This document shows, in pieces, positions 1 to 14,400 of a DNA stretch of 64,000 bases. This DNA comes from Liolophura sinensis (taxonomy: Eukaryota; Mollusca; Polyplacophora; Chitonida; Chitonidae): NCBI RefSeq assembly GCF_032854445.1, contig NC_088297.1:4713991-4777990 (forward strand), read 5' to 3'. The notes under the pieces were generated by a model that ran no database searches, was not told the origin of the DNA, and saw nothing but the letters and a program-made list of their open reading frames with translations. Both the position numbers and the translations under genes were made by a program. The first letter of the stretch is position 1, and each line of letters begins with the position of its first letter.

Positions 1-62
1 AGAGGCTCCTGGGTCATTACGCTGCGCTGGTGCGCTAACCGACTGAGCCCCGGAGGACCCTC
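1..62 (-). mobile_element. SINE family A, head, cut by window edge
   Basis: This is the reverse complement of the tRNA-like head seen whole at 15402: box A (TGGCTCAGTCGG-like) and 'GCGTAATGACCCAGGAG'. Its body lies outside the window. Confidence 0.8.
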
Positions 63-2004
63 CCCCCCTCCCTATTCTGAGTTGTATTCTAGTGAATTAT
101 TTTGGGAGTATGAGGACCTTTCCGTGAGTTCTCACTATTAAAACATTCTCCTGAATGCCACGGTTATTGACACCTCTGACAACTGGAATGTTCTTTTATT
201 TAAGATGGCACTGGTCATCCGACTAAACTACCCGCTTCCAAACAACGGTGTAAAGGCCTCTATAATTGCAACAGTTAGATGAATATTACCCTCATATATA
301 TTCAACTTCTGTATATATTTTTCTTCTGTTTTCTTCCTTAATATTTAAGACATTCATTTGCTGACACTCTACTTTCGATGCATAGTAGATTTTCACTTAT
401 TGGATTGACACTGCTGTAGTTATCTTCAACCCTTCTGAATTGTGTGTTAATCTCTGATATATGCCATCAAGTTGTTTTTACAGTACATTTATCTGCCCTA
501 ATCCTCTAATCTCATTAGTTTGCCCTGCTGCCACTTTTATTGCCTCATTTCAATAAAAGACTGTTTATTCTAACAACCACATAGATTGTCAGTGTGTAGA
601 ATACCTGCCACTGCCAGCCTTCCTACCCCGCCCAACATGCAGGGACCGCACAGGGTGTCATCATGGGCCTTTTCTTGCAATTTTGTGTGAAAGTTGCCTG
701 GTTAAAACCAACATGGCTTCTTATTAGCGCGCCATGGCAAACCTGGCCGAGATCACATTCATAGAAATCATGATGAATTATTTCATTACTGGGAATGAAC
801 CATGTCATGCAACTGTCAATGTATGGAACGCAAGAGGAACAGAAACAATTTCAGACGGAAATCATGTGCCAATTTTATCCTGGTGTCTCAAACATTATAA
901 AGCAGATCGATTAATTTGTCCTGAGAGGCGATACCACCACATAACTTCCTACCCCGCCCTACTGCCCCTTCACAAACCCCACAGCCTTCTATACCTATCA
1001 CCATTTTTATTGGCTACATGCACTACATTCATTAGTCTAAATCGGCTGATCCATCTATTGTTTGTTTGTATAACTAAACAGTGTATATATAGCAGGTACC
1101 TGTGTGACTTTTCGCCTATCCTGAAGAGGACAAACAAAATTTGGTCAACATATTGAACGTCAAATATACGACTTCTCAGTTTGTTCGGAGTTTTTATGCT
1201 TTTACATTATGTTAAGCTGATTGGTAGATCAACACCATCTCTGGACCATACTGTCAGAGTTTAGGAACTCTATCGTCACATTGATCATCACTCTGAATAT
1301 TGGAATAACTCTTTTCACCCATGAGGAATTTCCAAACATTCCTTCCTTCTCGTGAACATCAGGGAAAAAAAGGTGATGTGACGTCAGAGTTCGTAAATGC
1401 TCTCAGTATGCCCCACAAAGCCCATCATAGTATTCAAATATTTAAATACCCCATTTCGACACTAAAAAAATCTGAAAAAAAAATAAATAAAAATATTTTT
1501 ACGCATAGTTTTTAGTTGTTCGTATGATGGATCTTACTTCAAATTTTAGCTATCTGTTACATAGAAAAAACAATCAAACGGTTAAGCAAGTAATGGAAGT
1601 TGAAAGTGAGTATACAGGCACAGTAAAACGCCTATTCTCTACCCCTGATGTACACTACTTTACTTCTTATGGTGACCTCAGAATTAAGTGTGCGTTGGCA
1701 TTTTGTTTCCAAGAAAGTTTCCAAAATGAGTATAATTCTCTTGTATTAAAGTAAATATGGACAGAGTGTCCAGAATCTTCGCAAAATATTCGTCATTTTG
1801 AATTAGATCTCCATCTTGGATACATGGGAAGCTAGAATCACATTGCAATTGACGTACATGTTTTTATTTCTGGGAATTCTTGTTTACGAATGCCTGTCTT
1901 GACACCTAGAATGTACTAGGAATATATAATCAAACTTCGTTAACTCGCTCGTTTCGAGCACATTTGTCAATTTTGAGTCATTATCAGAATGGATTGGACA
2001 TGAG
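63..2004. other. AT-rich non-coding stretch
   Basis: No exon or complete element recognised. The part around 1380-1520 is a copy of a dispersed repeat also found at 49400-49592 (inverted) and 49985-50130. Confidence 0.5.
1375..1525 (+). repeat. Dispersed repeat also found around 49.4-50.1 kb
   Basis: It shares 'GACGTCAGAGTTC', 'AAAGCCCA', a TATTCAAATATTT-like box and 'TTTTTACGCATAGTTT' with the two arms around the 10-bp array. Class unknown. Confidence 0.55.
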
Positions 2005-2150
2005 ATTTATTTATTTACTTATTATAATATTTTACTTATACGACGGCGGTCAGCATTGAGGTGGGAGGAAACCGGACAGGACCCGGGGAAAACCCACAAC
2101 CATCCGCATGTTGCGGGAGAGGAAGCCAGCATGGCCCCGGGTTAAGAACA
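2005..2150 (-). mobile_element. SINE family A, partial
   Basis: A TTTATT-rich tail, then 'CTTATACGACGGCGGTCAGCA', the body and 'GAGGAAGCCAGCATG'; the head is missing. Confidence 0.8.
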
Positions 2151-2295
2151 CTGCTTATATTTATTTACAAGAGAAGTATACCCTTTGTAAAACTAAAGAT
2201 GCTTAAAATGAAAGCGTTTGATGGAATAATCTTGACTCACCATACACTTTTTTTAAAAAAAAAAACTATGATCACAAGTCAATTTTGTGTAAAAC

Positions 2296-2335
2296 ATTGT
2301 GGTGGGAGGAAACCGGACAGAGCCCGGGGGAAAGA
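2296..2335 (-). mobile_element. SINE family A, short fragment
   Basis: Only the 'GTGGGAGGAAACCGGACAGA' core and 'GCCCGGGGGAAA' remain. Confidence 0.6.
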
Positions 2336-4439
2336 TTGGGCACGAGATGAAGCGTTCACCTCCAGCGTACTAGGTGGGTGTTCTAGAGCATTCCCCCATA
2401 GCGATGTGTGTGTTAAGTCATTCCAATCTAATGATGTAACTTGGACATTGGACGTAACTGTTTCCTGCTAGGACCCAGTGTATCAACATACCAATATGTG
2501 AAATAGGTTTGAAAAAATTCTAAAAAAATAAATCTATTTTATAAAAATATCAACTATTTTTCTGGACAGTGTTTAACGGTCTTTCATCTGATAAATACTT
2601 TATTTTAGTGTTTTCTTTCCCTGTAAGTACGAGAGTAAACCCTAAGCATTCATTCATTTATTCAGTCCTTTTACAGCCAGATAGTTCAAGATCATCCGAA
2701 CTGGTGCCGTAAAGGAAACATTTTACAATGTTTTTATCACCAATATATTACATGCTTTATTATCTTTTATCAAGGATACATTTTCTGATAATAGTTTGAT
2801 TCATTTAGAAGTTTCGTTTCTACACAAAGTGTATGAAGAATTACATAAAAAATTCTTATGGCATTGGGTTAGAGGAAAATAGAAATCAAAAATTTTTATG
2901 AAGCCTGGAGAGGAGTTAAATGAGTCGTTGCTTCACTGCTGACAGAGCATGACACGCCCTCATTAATGGCTTATCATGTGAAAGTGGATATGTATTGACA
3001 GTGTGAACAAGCACACCCTGCTATAGTTAGCACCCGACACTGACGAACACCCAGCTTGTACTATGGGGCCACTGATTTAATGGTGTTTGTCTATGACTAC
3101 AACCAGCCGTAAGTATCGGATCTTTGTTCACCAGCAATTACTCACACGCGATGAACGCTATCGGCATGTTTACATTGATTCTGTACGCAGCAAAGCTAGA
3201 GAAAACCTCACTCAGATGTGAAAGCAGACATACGCTATAGAGTTTAACCATGCAAGGCATTTGCAAAATGATATAAAGGATATTTTTCAACTTGGTAATG
3301 TTTTGTTTGTTTATTTGTTTGTTTGTTCGTTTATTTTGTTTGTTTGCTTTTTCTGGTTATTGCGTTATAACTTATGACGATAATGGAACTCTAAGATTCA
3401 GGCTTTTCCACAAAATGTTTGAAGTGTAAAACAATACATGATAGAGTAGGGAAAGTCAAACCAATGGCGAGGGTAGTTGGAGTTTATTCAGAATATGATA
3501 TCAAGAACAATTTCTGCTCAGATCGTCACACAATTGTATTGCACAGGTAAGTTTTGTGCGCAGATTACATTATTATGCTGATTCGATAAATACACATTAA
3601 AATAGCTGCATAGTTCCAAGTTTCACAAGCAATGACGATAGTAGCTGCGCGTTTGTTCAGGAAGTACCGGCTCTAATTTCAGTACAACAATACACAGAGG
3701 ATATTCCGCCTAACGCTTGTATAGATCATAATATCTCTCGTAAGATAGGGTTGTTTTCATACCGATCTCAACATTCAGAACCATGCAAAGTTTACACAAT
3801 GATTTTATGTTAATCCTCTGGTGACCATAGCGACAGAAAGGTATCGCCAAACAGTAGCAAATTAAGCGGTTCAGCACAAGAGATGGTATTTGGTCACACA
3901 TGAATGCTGGACCACTTGAGTTTTTTTTAACCCTTTAAGGTCAAGGATTCACCGTTGGCTGAATATACAAAGGGTTAATTGAACAATTTAAGCACGCTCA
4001 TCTTCCAAAGCACTTGGGCAAAAAAAGTAAGGAGAAAAGTTCCCAGATAACAAACATCAAATCTCGTTCGGACATTACAGCCCTTATATGAGCTGCAATC
4101 AATCGACCTACACATTTGGATCTAGTTTTGATAAAAAGTGAACGATATTTATACGACGGCCCGAGACTTACGAACGTGTTAAGTCATCGTATTTACGACT
4201 TTTTCGATGATTTTGAGGTGGAATAATGACAATATATTGTAAATATGGCCGGCACGTTTTGCGTCTGTTTCCGACGATGAGTTCCAGTGCCTTTCCAACA
4301 AAAGGTCATAACATTTATGCTTGTCTGTGAGATTTAAGGCAGCCTTTGAGAAACCAAGACACAAAAAACGTTAGTCTTTGGCAAATGTAATGTGATGACA
4401 ATACAACGTTTTGAATAGTAATTCAGTAGACCAAAGACG

Positions 4440-4800
4440 TCTAATATATTGCTTTGAATATGGCTGCATACTTTTACATGTATTTCTACATACTATTTAA
4501 GCATTTACTTGAATGGTTAGAATAAAACCCTAACTGAGGTAAACTGACCAGAGGGCGGATTTTACCGGTTAATTATTGGGGAAATCTCCACGCCTTGTCG
4601 ATTCTTTCCAAGAATCAACTGTTCCGAGTTTCCGTTGTAGATGACGTCATTTGCCAAGACCAGTGCATTTTGCAGTTTGGTATCGGCTTATATCTAGACA
4701 CCTTTCCCAATACCCGTCTATTCTTGGGGAAAAAAGTTTTCAGTTAGACAAACGACAAAGCGCTGTCGTCGTTGCTCTGGTTTTCCTTGCCATGTTGAAG
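4440..4800. mobile_element. MITE family D, diverged copy
   Basis: It holds 'TTAGAATAAAACCCTAACTG', 'AGGTAAACTGACCAGAGG' and, further on, 'GTCGTCGTTGCTCTGGTTTT', all parts of the family described at 23045, with extra sequence between. Confidence 0.55.
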
Positions 4801-4994
4801 TCTTTCATACTGTGAGATTCCAACCGATGACCTAATTAACAATCACCGGTAGTTGGGTCGAATTTGTTTCAAATACACCCGTCCCTTGTTCTGTTGCAGA
4901 TCTATGGGATGTGACCTTTCGAACTAGATAAGTTTTTAACAGGTAACACTGGGGACACTTTTGCTTACTGGTGAGAAATTTCACTTAAACTCAT

Positions 4995-5060
4995 GGCGAT
5001 CGCATTGGTGAGAGGCCCGTGGGTCATTTTGCTGCACTAACATGCTAACCACTAGGCAAT
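4995..5060 (-). mobile_element. SINE family A, head fragment
   Basis: 'GCATTGGTGAGAGGCCCGTG' and the following box-A side survive; strongly diverged. Confidence 0.55.
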
Positions 5061-6674
5061 TTCTGTAATTGCTCATTTTTAAATAAACCCAGCTTAGAAA
5101 AGAAGTCACTGATATTATACCTCATGGCGACAACGACTGTACAATCCATAGTATCCGATGATGAACCGTTCACCTTGGTGTGTAGCGGGTTAAGCAGTAC
5201 TTTCACGGAGGAAGCGAAAAACTGAACAAAAGACGTTTGTTCAGTATTAAATCATAAGTGAGGGTGAAAAACAGGATTAGTGCACCGAAAGGATGCAAAC
5301 TTAATTTATAAATATCGTTTCCCTTTTCCTTAATCCTAATTTACTAGGACACTGACTAACAGTTTTATCCCTTAAACAACGTAATGGTGTGTTTTGGGGA
5401 ATCCAAAGTACACCGGCCAATTACCACAAAGTCATTTTCTTAGTCAGAATTTAAGAGACGATTTTGTAAATTATTTTTGGGCAAAAAAAAAAATAAAATT
5501 TTGACTACTTAATAAGTATTGTGCGCGGAGGTTTTCACGAGACAAAGTCATCAAAATTTCAACTTCCGGTATTAAAAGTTAAGCATTGTGATCGGGTTTG
5601 AAATTTCGATTTTAGTCACAAATGGGCATTTGGAACCGGCCCCTGTTACAGTAATCTCTGATGTTGCTATTAAACCACGAGGATTTTGATCATCTCTTTG
5701 TCATTTCATATAACTCGGAATAAAAGAATCGTGACTACGGTAATGTTTCCATTTCCCGTTAATTTGCGACAAGCCGTTAGTTTCAATACTAATAAACCGT
5801 CAACAATAACCGTTGACGCTGTTCAAATAATGACTGGTTTCATCGTCATTAATGGACGCACTCTCCCTGTCCACATCCCTCATTGATCACTACACAGTAG
5901 TCTGTTGTACAACAATTCTCTTGTGCCAATACGGACAGAATAGACATAGAAACGAAGGACTATGTATGTTCTACCACTTATCAGTCTTCCTTGTGACTAC
6001 CAAGAGAAGGAAGCATATTAAACAGGAAGAAACGTCTGTGGGGGTGCTGAAGGTGATTCAGAAGTTTAGACGCCAACTCTATCCAGTGCTTGGGAGGGCT
6101 TTAGTAAAGGTGAGTTATATGACATGGCGGTGGGTGGGGGTTGGGGGAGGGGATGGTTGCGTAGGTTGGCAGGGATACGTGTGCATTCATGTTAATTATA
6201 ACAGAAACTTTATTCTACGCCTAAAACGGAAGTTCTTGAGTGGTGAACAAGTGATCTGGTTCCATTTGAAAACGAATACGCCTAATTATTTATGAAAATA
6301 ATTAACCGTGAGCTAAATAATGAGACAATGTTTGTATACAGTTTCAGACGGCCCGATTAAATACAGAAAAATCGTGCTTCTCAATTATTAGACATCTATA
6401 CACACACAAAGCTCTACAGTAACTTATTTGGTTGTGCGAGAGGATTTATTTTCACTTTATTTTACCATAATGTCGAGAATTAATATTTGATAAAGACCGC
6501 CTACAGTCCTGAATGCACAATGGTTTCAAACATCCATTGATTTGATTTTGTCTCGCATTACGTTTCATTAACTCAAAGGTTGATACAAGGATCTGAACCC
6601 AGTACAGTATTCACTGTGGCTACTTCAACTAAGGATTTACGGATTTTTAAAAAAATGTTAACATCGAAATCTGA
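5061..6674. other. Non-coding stretch upstream of the channel gene
   Basis: No repeat or gene identified except the weak exon-like stretch at 5991-6111. No clear TATA box or initiator was found. Confidence 0.4.
5991..6111 (+). other. Weak exon-like stretch upstream of the channel gene
   Basis: A basic frame (TTKRRKHIKQEETSVGVLKV ... YPVLGRALVK) ends at a good donor, AAG|GTGAGT. It could be an upstream exon of the channel gene, but no acceptor of the right phase was seen before the HG-motif exon. Nothing recognised by family. Confidence 0.2.
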
Positions 6675-6731
6675 ACGAGGGCCGGTAACGGAGGACACCC
6701 GGAAAGTGAAAGCCGTCCGACAGTGTCTGGA

Positions 6732-6811
6732 ATGGTGTCAGAGTTTTCTCAAGAGACGTCTTTACATGGTGTCAAGTTCATCTACAACAGCTGTGCCTCC
6801 AAGCCACGCAG
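6732..6811 (+). CDS. DEG/ENaC exon 1: cytoplasmic N-terminus with HG motif
   Basis: The reading frame contains ETSLHGVKF and ends ...KPR plus AG, followed by donor GTATGG. It joins in phase 2 to exon 2, making the Arg just before TM1. A longer frame with methionines overlaps this position but is shifted and lacks the HG motif. Confidence 0.85.
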
Positions 6812-9800
6812 GTATGGTCTAACATAGCTCTGAGATGGGTTGGCCAAGCCCTCAGCTTAGCTTCCACATTAACCGCTCTGAATCGTTACACTCATTAACC
6901 TGGAACTGGATCCTTTCGTCTGCGCTGTCCACAGAGCCCCAACGTTTTGCGCCACAGAAAGATGATCTTACAGTAATACTGAATTTATATCACCTCATTA
7001 TGCAGGAATAATAAATACCATAACGTTGCAAATAACACAAATGTAACCCACACAACCACTCGGACAGCATCAGAACTTCGCCAACGACTATTTTTGAATC
7101 ACGTCACTCAGTTGCTATGGTGGACTCGGCTGCTGTTCCCAAAATTAAGATCGTCTATTTTTCATCTAAACAGTCCATTATCGTTTCTGTCTGTTCATTA
7201 TTGAAACATAAATTAAAGATTCTCAAACACCATGTCAATTGAACTTCACAGGTGTACATCAGGCGGCCGTCTCAAACTGAAAATGGCGGTTTGGCTTACT
7301 GCCGATGTAAGAGGTACATTCTTGGTAATTGTGAAGTTATGGTGTTGAATATTCACGAATAATTAGTTGATATGAAGTAAGAATTACTGCAGGATTAGGT
7401 AAACCATGTTTTTGTAGCGTACAGCTTTGGTATTGAGGACAGCACACGCAGAAGGGCCGAGTTCCAGGTTAATGAATGGAGGAGTACAGGCCTGTATTTC
7501 TGAACAATAAGCTGGGGAGAATAAAACAGATCTTAGAACTAGACTTAAAATATTTATATTTTAAAAGACTACACAGAGAGTAATAGCAGAGACGGCAATG
7601 GATGATTGAGTGATTGGGGTTTTTAACGTCGTACTTCAGTCTGTCAGTCATATGACGACGAGGAGTCAGTAAGCGTGTGTACATATATTGCGTCGTGCGC
7701 GCTAGCGCAACGTAATGACCCAGGAGCCTCCCACCAATGCAGTCGCTGTGAGTTCAAGTCCAGTTCATGCTGGCTTCCTCTCTGGCCGCACATGGAAAAG
7801 TCTGCCAGCTATCTGCGGATGGTCGTGGGTTTCCCCCGGGCTCTGCCCCGTTTCATCCCATCATAATGCTAGCCGCCGACGTATGAGTGAAATATCCTTG
7901 AGTACAGCGTAAAACACCAATCAAATAAATAAAACAAACATATTGTGTCGTCTTGTGGCAAGTTCACACCGCCTAAGTGCTGCCGCCAGTGCTGAAGTAT
8001 CATGCCGAAGACACCAGACATAACACCCCACCGGCCAGTTCTTGTTTTTTTTTTAACATGTTGTTCTTTGTATTTGTTTCCTTTTTTCTTCTGTTTTCCC
8101 ACTCATAGATTACTCTGGGGACTCATAGTCCTGGCACAGCTTACGGCGTTCGTTGTTGTTATCGTCGGTCAATTACAACACGTCTACACTCGCCCCTTGT
8201 TGACGAAGGTCATCACCCGTTACCTCCATAAACTTTCGTTCCCTGCAGTCACAGTCTGCAGTCGAATTGAAAGCATGTCACATTCGTCTCTGAGTTATTT
8301 CGAAAACGATGTGATCAGAAATGTTCAAAAGATGAACAAAACATTTTTCACGTCACTGACACCGGAGCAATACGCTGCCATAGACATAAGCCAGATATAT
8401 AGAAAACGGCATAGCCGGAAAAGTTTGGTGAGCACTTGTTCATTTGGAGGAAATCCGTGTATGAGCCTTGTAGGTAAAGTGTGGTCCAAGGAGGTCGAGG
8501 TAGGCCTGTGTGACACAGTAAACAGTGTCAACGTGGACGAAACGTTGACCAACTCATCTGATATCTGGTCGCCCGGGAACCAGGATACCCCCACACATTT
8601 ATCCCGTTTAGTGTCCATGTTACCTGGCACAGAGGCCGGGCTTAATCTAAAGGTGTACCTGGGAGACACGGATAACACAGGCGTGAAAGTAAGTCAAAAT
8701 AGCTACCACGTTTATTCATTTTATTTATTTATTTATTTATTTATTTATTTGCGTAAAGCGTTGGCATCCCGGTGAAAACCAATTACAACCCGGCCAGTGA
8801 GGTCGATGGCTCGAATCCAGATTACGCCATTCTTCGACATTGATTTTAAGTCTTGAAATCTGTAGTGTGTGAAGTTAAGGTACCATGGTTTACTTTGCGC
8901 ACTACAGCTTCCTCAACCCATAAATCCGACAGAAGCTTTTTCAAAGAAATATTGATTTATCTATCATTATGAGTTTTTGCTGTTCACTTTGGTAAGCCAC
9001 TCTGGGAAATGTGGAAGGGTTTTAATTTTATTTTTAGAACGAGGCGCCGCATGTGTCTGACTAAAACGTTAAACCTCTCATCTAATACTTAATAAAGGTG
9101 GTCATTTTGTGTAATATAACTCATTAAATACTGAATAGTTCGCTAGATACAGATATTTAGTTCCTGATATCTTACCTCAAATGAGTATGTTGTGTGACTT
9201 CATCAAGGGGACGCAATCAAGGGGACGCTATCAAGGGTTTGTTTCGTGTTCCTCAACGGCCGGTTGTTCAAAACTGTATTAAAGGTTAAGCGAGAAATAA
9301 ATGTTAGTAGCAGTCCTGACCTAATACAAACCTAATGGCACTTTAGTCCAGCCTTAAGTTAATACCTTCTAATATGACTTTGACTTCCAATACACTTTTG
9401 AACGACTGGGCCCAGAATCCTGGGGAAAATATCCTTTACACTTCAGAGAAATACAGGTGTTGTAGTCTTAGAATTTCCTTGTAGACTACCATGACGAAAT
9501 CTGGCCAACATGACTAGAGGCTTTTTTTCATTTCTTATTCTCCCGTGTGGCTTCCCAAAGACCGCGTAGTGGTGAAGTGGTTAAGGTGCACCTCTTGCAG
9601 TGACAATGACATACTCCAAGGGGAGGGTTCGACTCCAGGCATGGAAAGTGATTATGTAGACTCCCTCACTGTATGTTGGGCCTTAGTTACACTAAGCGGT
9701 GGATGACACTGCTATGGCCTTTAGGGCAATATTACGGGTTTCCCCGCAGGTTCTCCTATTTTCTTTACCCATAAAACTGGACACTTTGGCATAATTATTA

Positions 9801-11342
9801 CTTTATATATTTGTGTGTTGCTTACGCCATAATAAAGAATTATTCACTTTCTTGGTTGCGTTGCCTCCCACCAAAATGCTGGCCGCGGTCGTATAAGTGA
9901 AATATTCTTGAGTACGTCCTAAAACACCAGTCAAATAAATAAATAAATGATTGGGATAAGTTTTATGGATGGAGGAAACCGCACGTTAAAGGGCACAAAC
10001 TGTCGACGAGCAATTATTGTCACCAGGGCCCAGCAATAAAACCACGCACGCGATGTGTTCCAGAGAGCTGGCATATCACTGAAATGTTCTTGAAAATGGC
10101 GTAAAACAACAATCAAATAAAAAGTTAAACAAATAATTATATAAATATACCTTTCCATACCAGATTGTCTTACATGACCCCAGCGAGAAGATATCCCTGA
10201 TGAATTCTGAGTTTTTGAATCTAGCTCCGGGAACCATGAACTATATAGGAGTTAAAGTCCGCCAGGTAAGACATTAACGAATATATATTTCCTGAATTGT
10301 AAGTAAAAACCCGAGTATCAAACCCGAGTCGGGCCATACCATGGTACTCGCTTGACGCGCAGCATCAGAGGTTAGGGCAAGGAAACAGGACTGGTTGGCC
10401 CGGTGTCAGCATAGTGTGACTGGGTGGAGTGTCATGTCTGATGTCTTAGGCATGATATATCAGTGGAGGGAGTAGTTTGGTGGAATGGACTCGCACTGCT
10501 ACAAGAAGACCTGTCATAGTATATGTACATAAAGGGAGATGTTTTTTTTATAAGTTTAATAACATTGTTTCTAATTCTCACCTTGTTAGTCTTTCTTCCA
10601 GGCGAGCAGAAATCCTATGCAACAGATTAAAACCGGGCACATTCAAACGAATTCTTATTTAAACAGATTTCATTTACATGATACGGGTGTTTGTGATCAT
10701 TGCCAGATTGAGGAAACACTTGAGCATATGTTGTTCCGATGCCCACAATATACTCTCCAGAGACATCGCTATTATGCGGAACTATTCTGTGCTGGCATTA
10801 CAGAGCCTCGCCCAGACAATGTTTTAAGGCCTGGCAAAAAGCCTGGTAGAATCTTCGAAGCTGCAGCAAGGTTCTTGGCTCCAGTTGCCAGGAGGAAATT
10901 TAGAGTATAGTTCATTCTCATCTCTATGTTATAATGCATTAATGTGAACACTACTTGGTTTCAGCACTGATCACATTCAAAAAACTACCACCACCACCAC
11001 AGTATATGTACACACACCTAATGGTTCCTCTTTGTCACATGACTGAATTATATACGGCGTTAAAGAAGAACAGAGATTCATTCATTCCTATAAGGACTTA
11101 TAAGAAACAAAAAGTCATGCGCTATTCATTTAAAATCATTCAAATTCTTAATTTATACATGTACTTTTTGCACATATATTTCATTCACTTTCGCCTAGTA
11201 ATATATATAAAACTTCATTATAGCGAGTGGACAACAGCGACGACAGTGTGATAGTGTGCAAATGGCCGCACATAACCGGTGATGACAGTGAAGTAAATTT
11301 TCTGGTTTATTTGCTTATTCGTGTACATATATTTGCTTAGTC

Positions 11343-11428
<86 letters not shown>

Positions 11429-14400
11429 TTGGCAAATGGTCACAAGTAGCGGGTGAAACACGGCTTCTAGTAACTTTGTTGGTTTGAAAGCTTCTAGTAA
11501 CTTTCCCCAGTCAGGGTTCCATTCGAGGTTTCATGTAGCAATTAGTAGCAATTTACATACGCCCCCCCCCCACCTCCACCACCACCACCCACTAACACCA
11601 TGGCTTAAGCAGAACTAAATGATTATTAACAGTTGTGAGTGTTTTTGTCTGTACTCTTATTTTACCCATGATTCTTCATGTGATAGCTATCAGCTTGGAC
11701 CAAGAGATGGGGCTGGTTGGAAGTGACTTGGAGGATGAGGAAGGCTGTTGGTTATGATGGGAGGAAACCGGACAGACCCGTGGGAAACCCACGATCATCT
11801 ACAGATTGCTTTTATCTTAAAAGGTTGCTGGCAGGCCTTCCCAAGTATGGCCGGAGAAGAAGCCAGCCTGAGCTGGACTTGAACTCAGAACGACTGCATT
11901 GGTGAGAGACTGTTCGGTCATCACGCTGCGATATGTTTAATTGTATATGGTAAGGATATATCGTATGATATACAGACAATGATTATAACAACGATAAATA
12001 GATGAAACGTGTTTTTCTGCAGAACAAGTTTTTGCCGTCACCGTACAAAGCGTTTGGAGACCGAGAGTGTGTGATGACGTCAGGAGACTTCCGGCACCAT
12101 CTGGTTCCGCACGGACGCTACACTCTTAGAGCTTGCCACGACGCTTGTCTCTCGAAGTCATGGGGCCGATTCTGTGGTTGTTCGCTTGAGATTGCTGGTG
12201 AGATATTAAACCATTTATACGAGCTCCAACATTATGAAGTCCCCCTAGCAGGAATATCACAGGCATGATCTTAAATTCCAAATTCAGATGTGAATAATGG
12301 CTACTGAATTTTTAAAATTGAGAGTGTAGATTTAACTGCTGCGTCAAAGATGAAAATTTTCACTTATAAAGGATACATGAAACGCTTATATCTATTGACT
12401 TAATATGGAGTGTATGATGTAAAAGTACAAGCTTTAAACTACAGTTTTCGTAAAGCCGTAAAAGCCTTCTGTGGTGACATCAAAAGGAATAGTTGTCAAA
12501 ACAACTTTGCTGGGGGAGAACCCAAATTGGTGTGGCTGAACTGATCCTGTCCATGTTTTTGGATGACGTCATTTCCGAATATTTACGACCATTGGAGTGC
12601 AAGCTTTAAACTACAGTTTTCGTAAAGCCGTAAAAGCCTGCTGTGGTGACATCAAAAGGAATAGTTGTCAAAACAACTTTGTTGGGGGAGAACCCAAATT
12701 GATGTCGCTGAACTGATCCTGTCCATGTTTTTGGATGACGTCATTTCCGAATATTTGCGGCCATTGCCATTCAAAATATGAATACAATAAAGCGGTTATT
12801 AAAAATATAACATTTGCCACAAAACCAATTAATATCAGTGATTTTTGCTTATCCGTTTTTTTAAAACACGTATGTTGACTTTTCTAATATTGCCTTTCGT
12901 ACACAAGCCTTGTCAACTTCTGAAGTTTGGATACAGTTATAGATAATGCTTCTGATCACAACAAAGAAAACGGATATTTTGTTTCTTGATTTCCTTTAAT
13001 AGAAGAGATGTGCGACCCAATCAGAATTATTGACTGCTCTGCAAAAATAATAGAAGCTTATCAGAAGAACAGCTTGCGTAAGTGGATGGATTTTTGCATA
13101 CAGAAGATAATACAATGAGTACAGTTCTCTTGTAAATAAACAAACTTTAGAAACTATATTATACCGCATGTTAAATATAAATGAGATTCATTATTGATTA
13201 TTGACCTCTAATAAAGTACATGTAGTATTGTACATGATTTGGAAAATGATTTATTGTTTTCCCTCAGAAGATTCCTTGCGTCCTTACATCATCATTGAAA
13301 ACTATTGTCTGCTTCGTCTCGTATACATCCGTTCTAATTTCGTCGTTTTGACGCTTGTAGGCTTTACCTTTTTATTTTATTATTTATTTATTTATTTGAT
13401 TGGTGTTTTACGCCATATTCAAGAATATTTCACTTATACGACGGCGGCCAGCATTATAGTGTGAGGGTACCGGGCAGAATCCGGTGGAAACCACCCACAG
13501 ATTGCTGGAAGGCCCTACACGTTTTCATTACACAACCCTTTATAAAGGAAGGTGTATGGTTTCCATTCACCGTGGTAGTATTTGTGTGAATGTTTCGTTT
13601 GGACGTTTTGGAAGTTTTATCACATTGCTCCATCTGACAAAAATGGTTACGTTATTTCAGAATGTACTGGTAAAATACGTGAATGGCTTCTGTTATAATT
13701 TATTTATATATTTATTTGAGAGGTGTTTTACACCGTACTCAAGAATATTTCACTTATACGACAGCGGCCAGCATTATGGCGGGAGGAAACCGGACAGAAA
13801 CGGGGGGAAACCCACGACCATCTGCAGGTTGCTGCAGATCTTTCCACTTTCCGCCGGAGAGGAAGCCAGCATGAGCTGGACTTGAACTCACAGCGAGCGC
13901 ATTGGTGAGAAGGTCTTGGGTCATTCCCCTGCGCTAGCTCGGCTTCTGTTATAACGTTTAATTTCCGAAGTATTTTCCGAACTTCAGGGGGTTTCTTTTG
14001 ATGTTAAGTACACTATTGTGAAACTGCAGGTTGTTATGAGAGAGAAGGATCTCCCAGGAATGTATTTATGACATTATTCCATCTTGAATAATTAGGTCTT
14101 TTACAATATCTGCCACAACGCGTGAATTGTTTCTGTTATGGTATTTAATACTTTTTTGGACTTTCTTTTGCTCTCTGGGGAAAATATGTATTGCTAAAGA
14201 AGAGCAAACATCCCATAAACACCATTTTTTTTCTCTCCATAGCAAACTACGATTGCGATTGCCCGTTTCCATGTGAGGACATTGTGTTTGACTCGACACT
14301 CTCCTCGTCCCCCAGCTTCCTCGATTTGCCCGAAAGCGAAAGGTTAGACTGTGGTTATATATGAAAAAACTTCAAAGGTTTTTTTTTATACATGTGCGTT

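Noticed and set aside
6580-6822. 80-codon frame starting at 6580
   Set aside because: Wrong frame. The HG motif and the splice phase to TM1 are in the neighbouring frame.
7675-7912. Two short + strand frames near DEG/ENaC exon 2
   Set aside because: They are the SINE A sequence, and the same peptides recur at 15410 and 50664.
8325-8678. 117-codon - strand frame
   Set aside because: Antisense shadow of DEG/ENaC exon 2.
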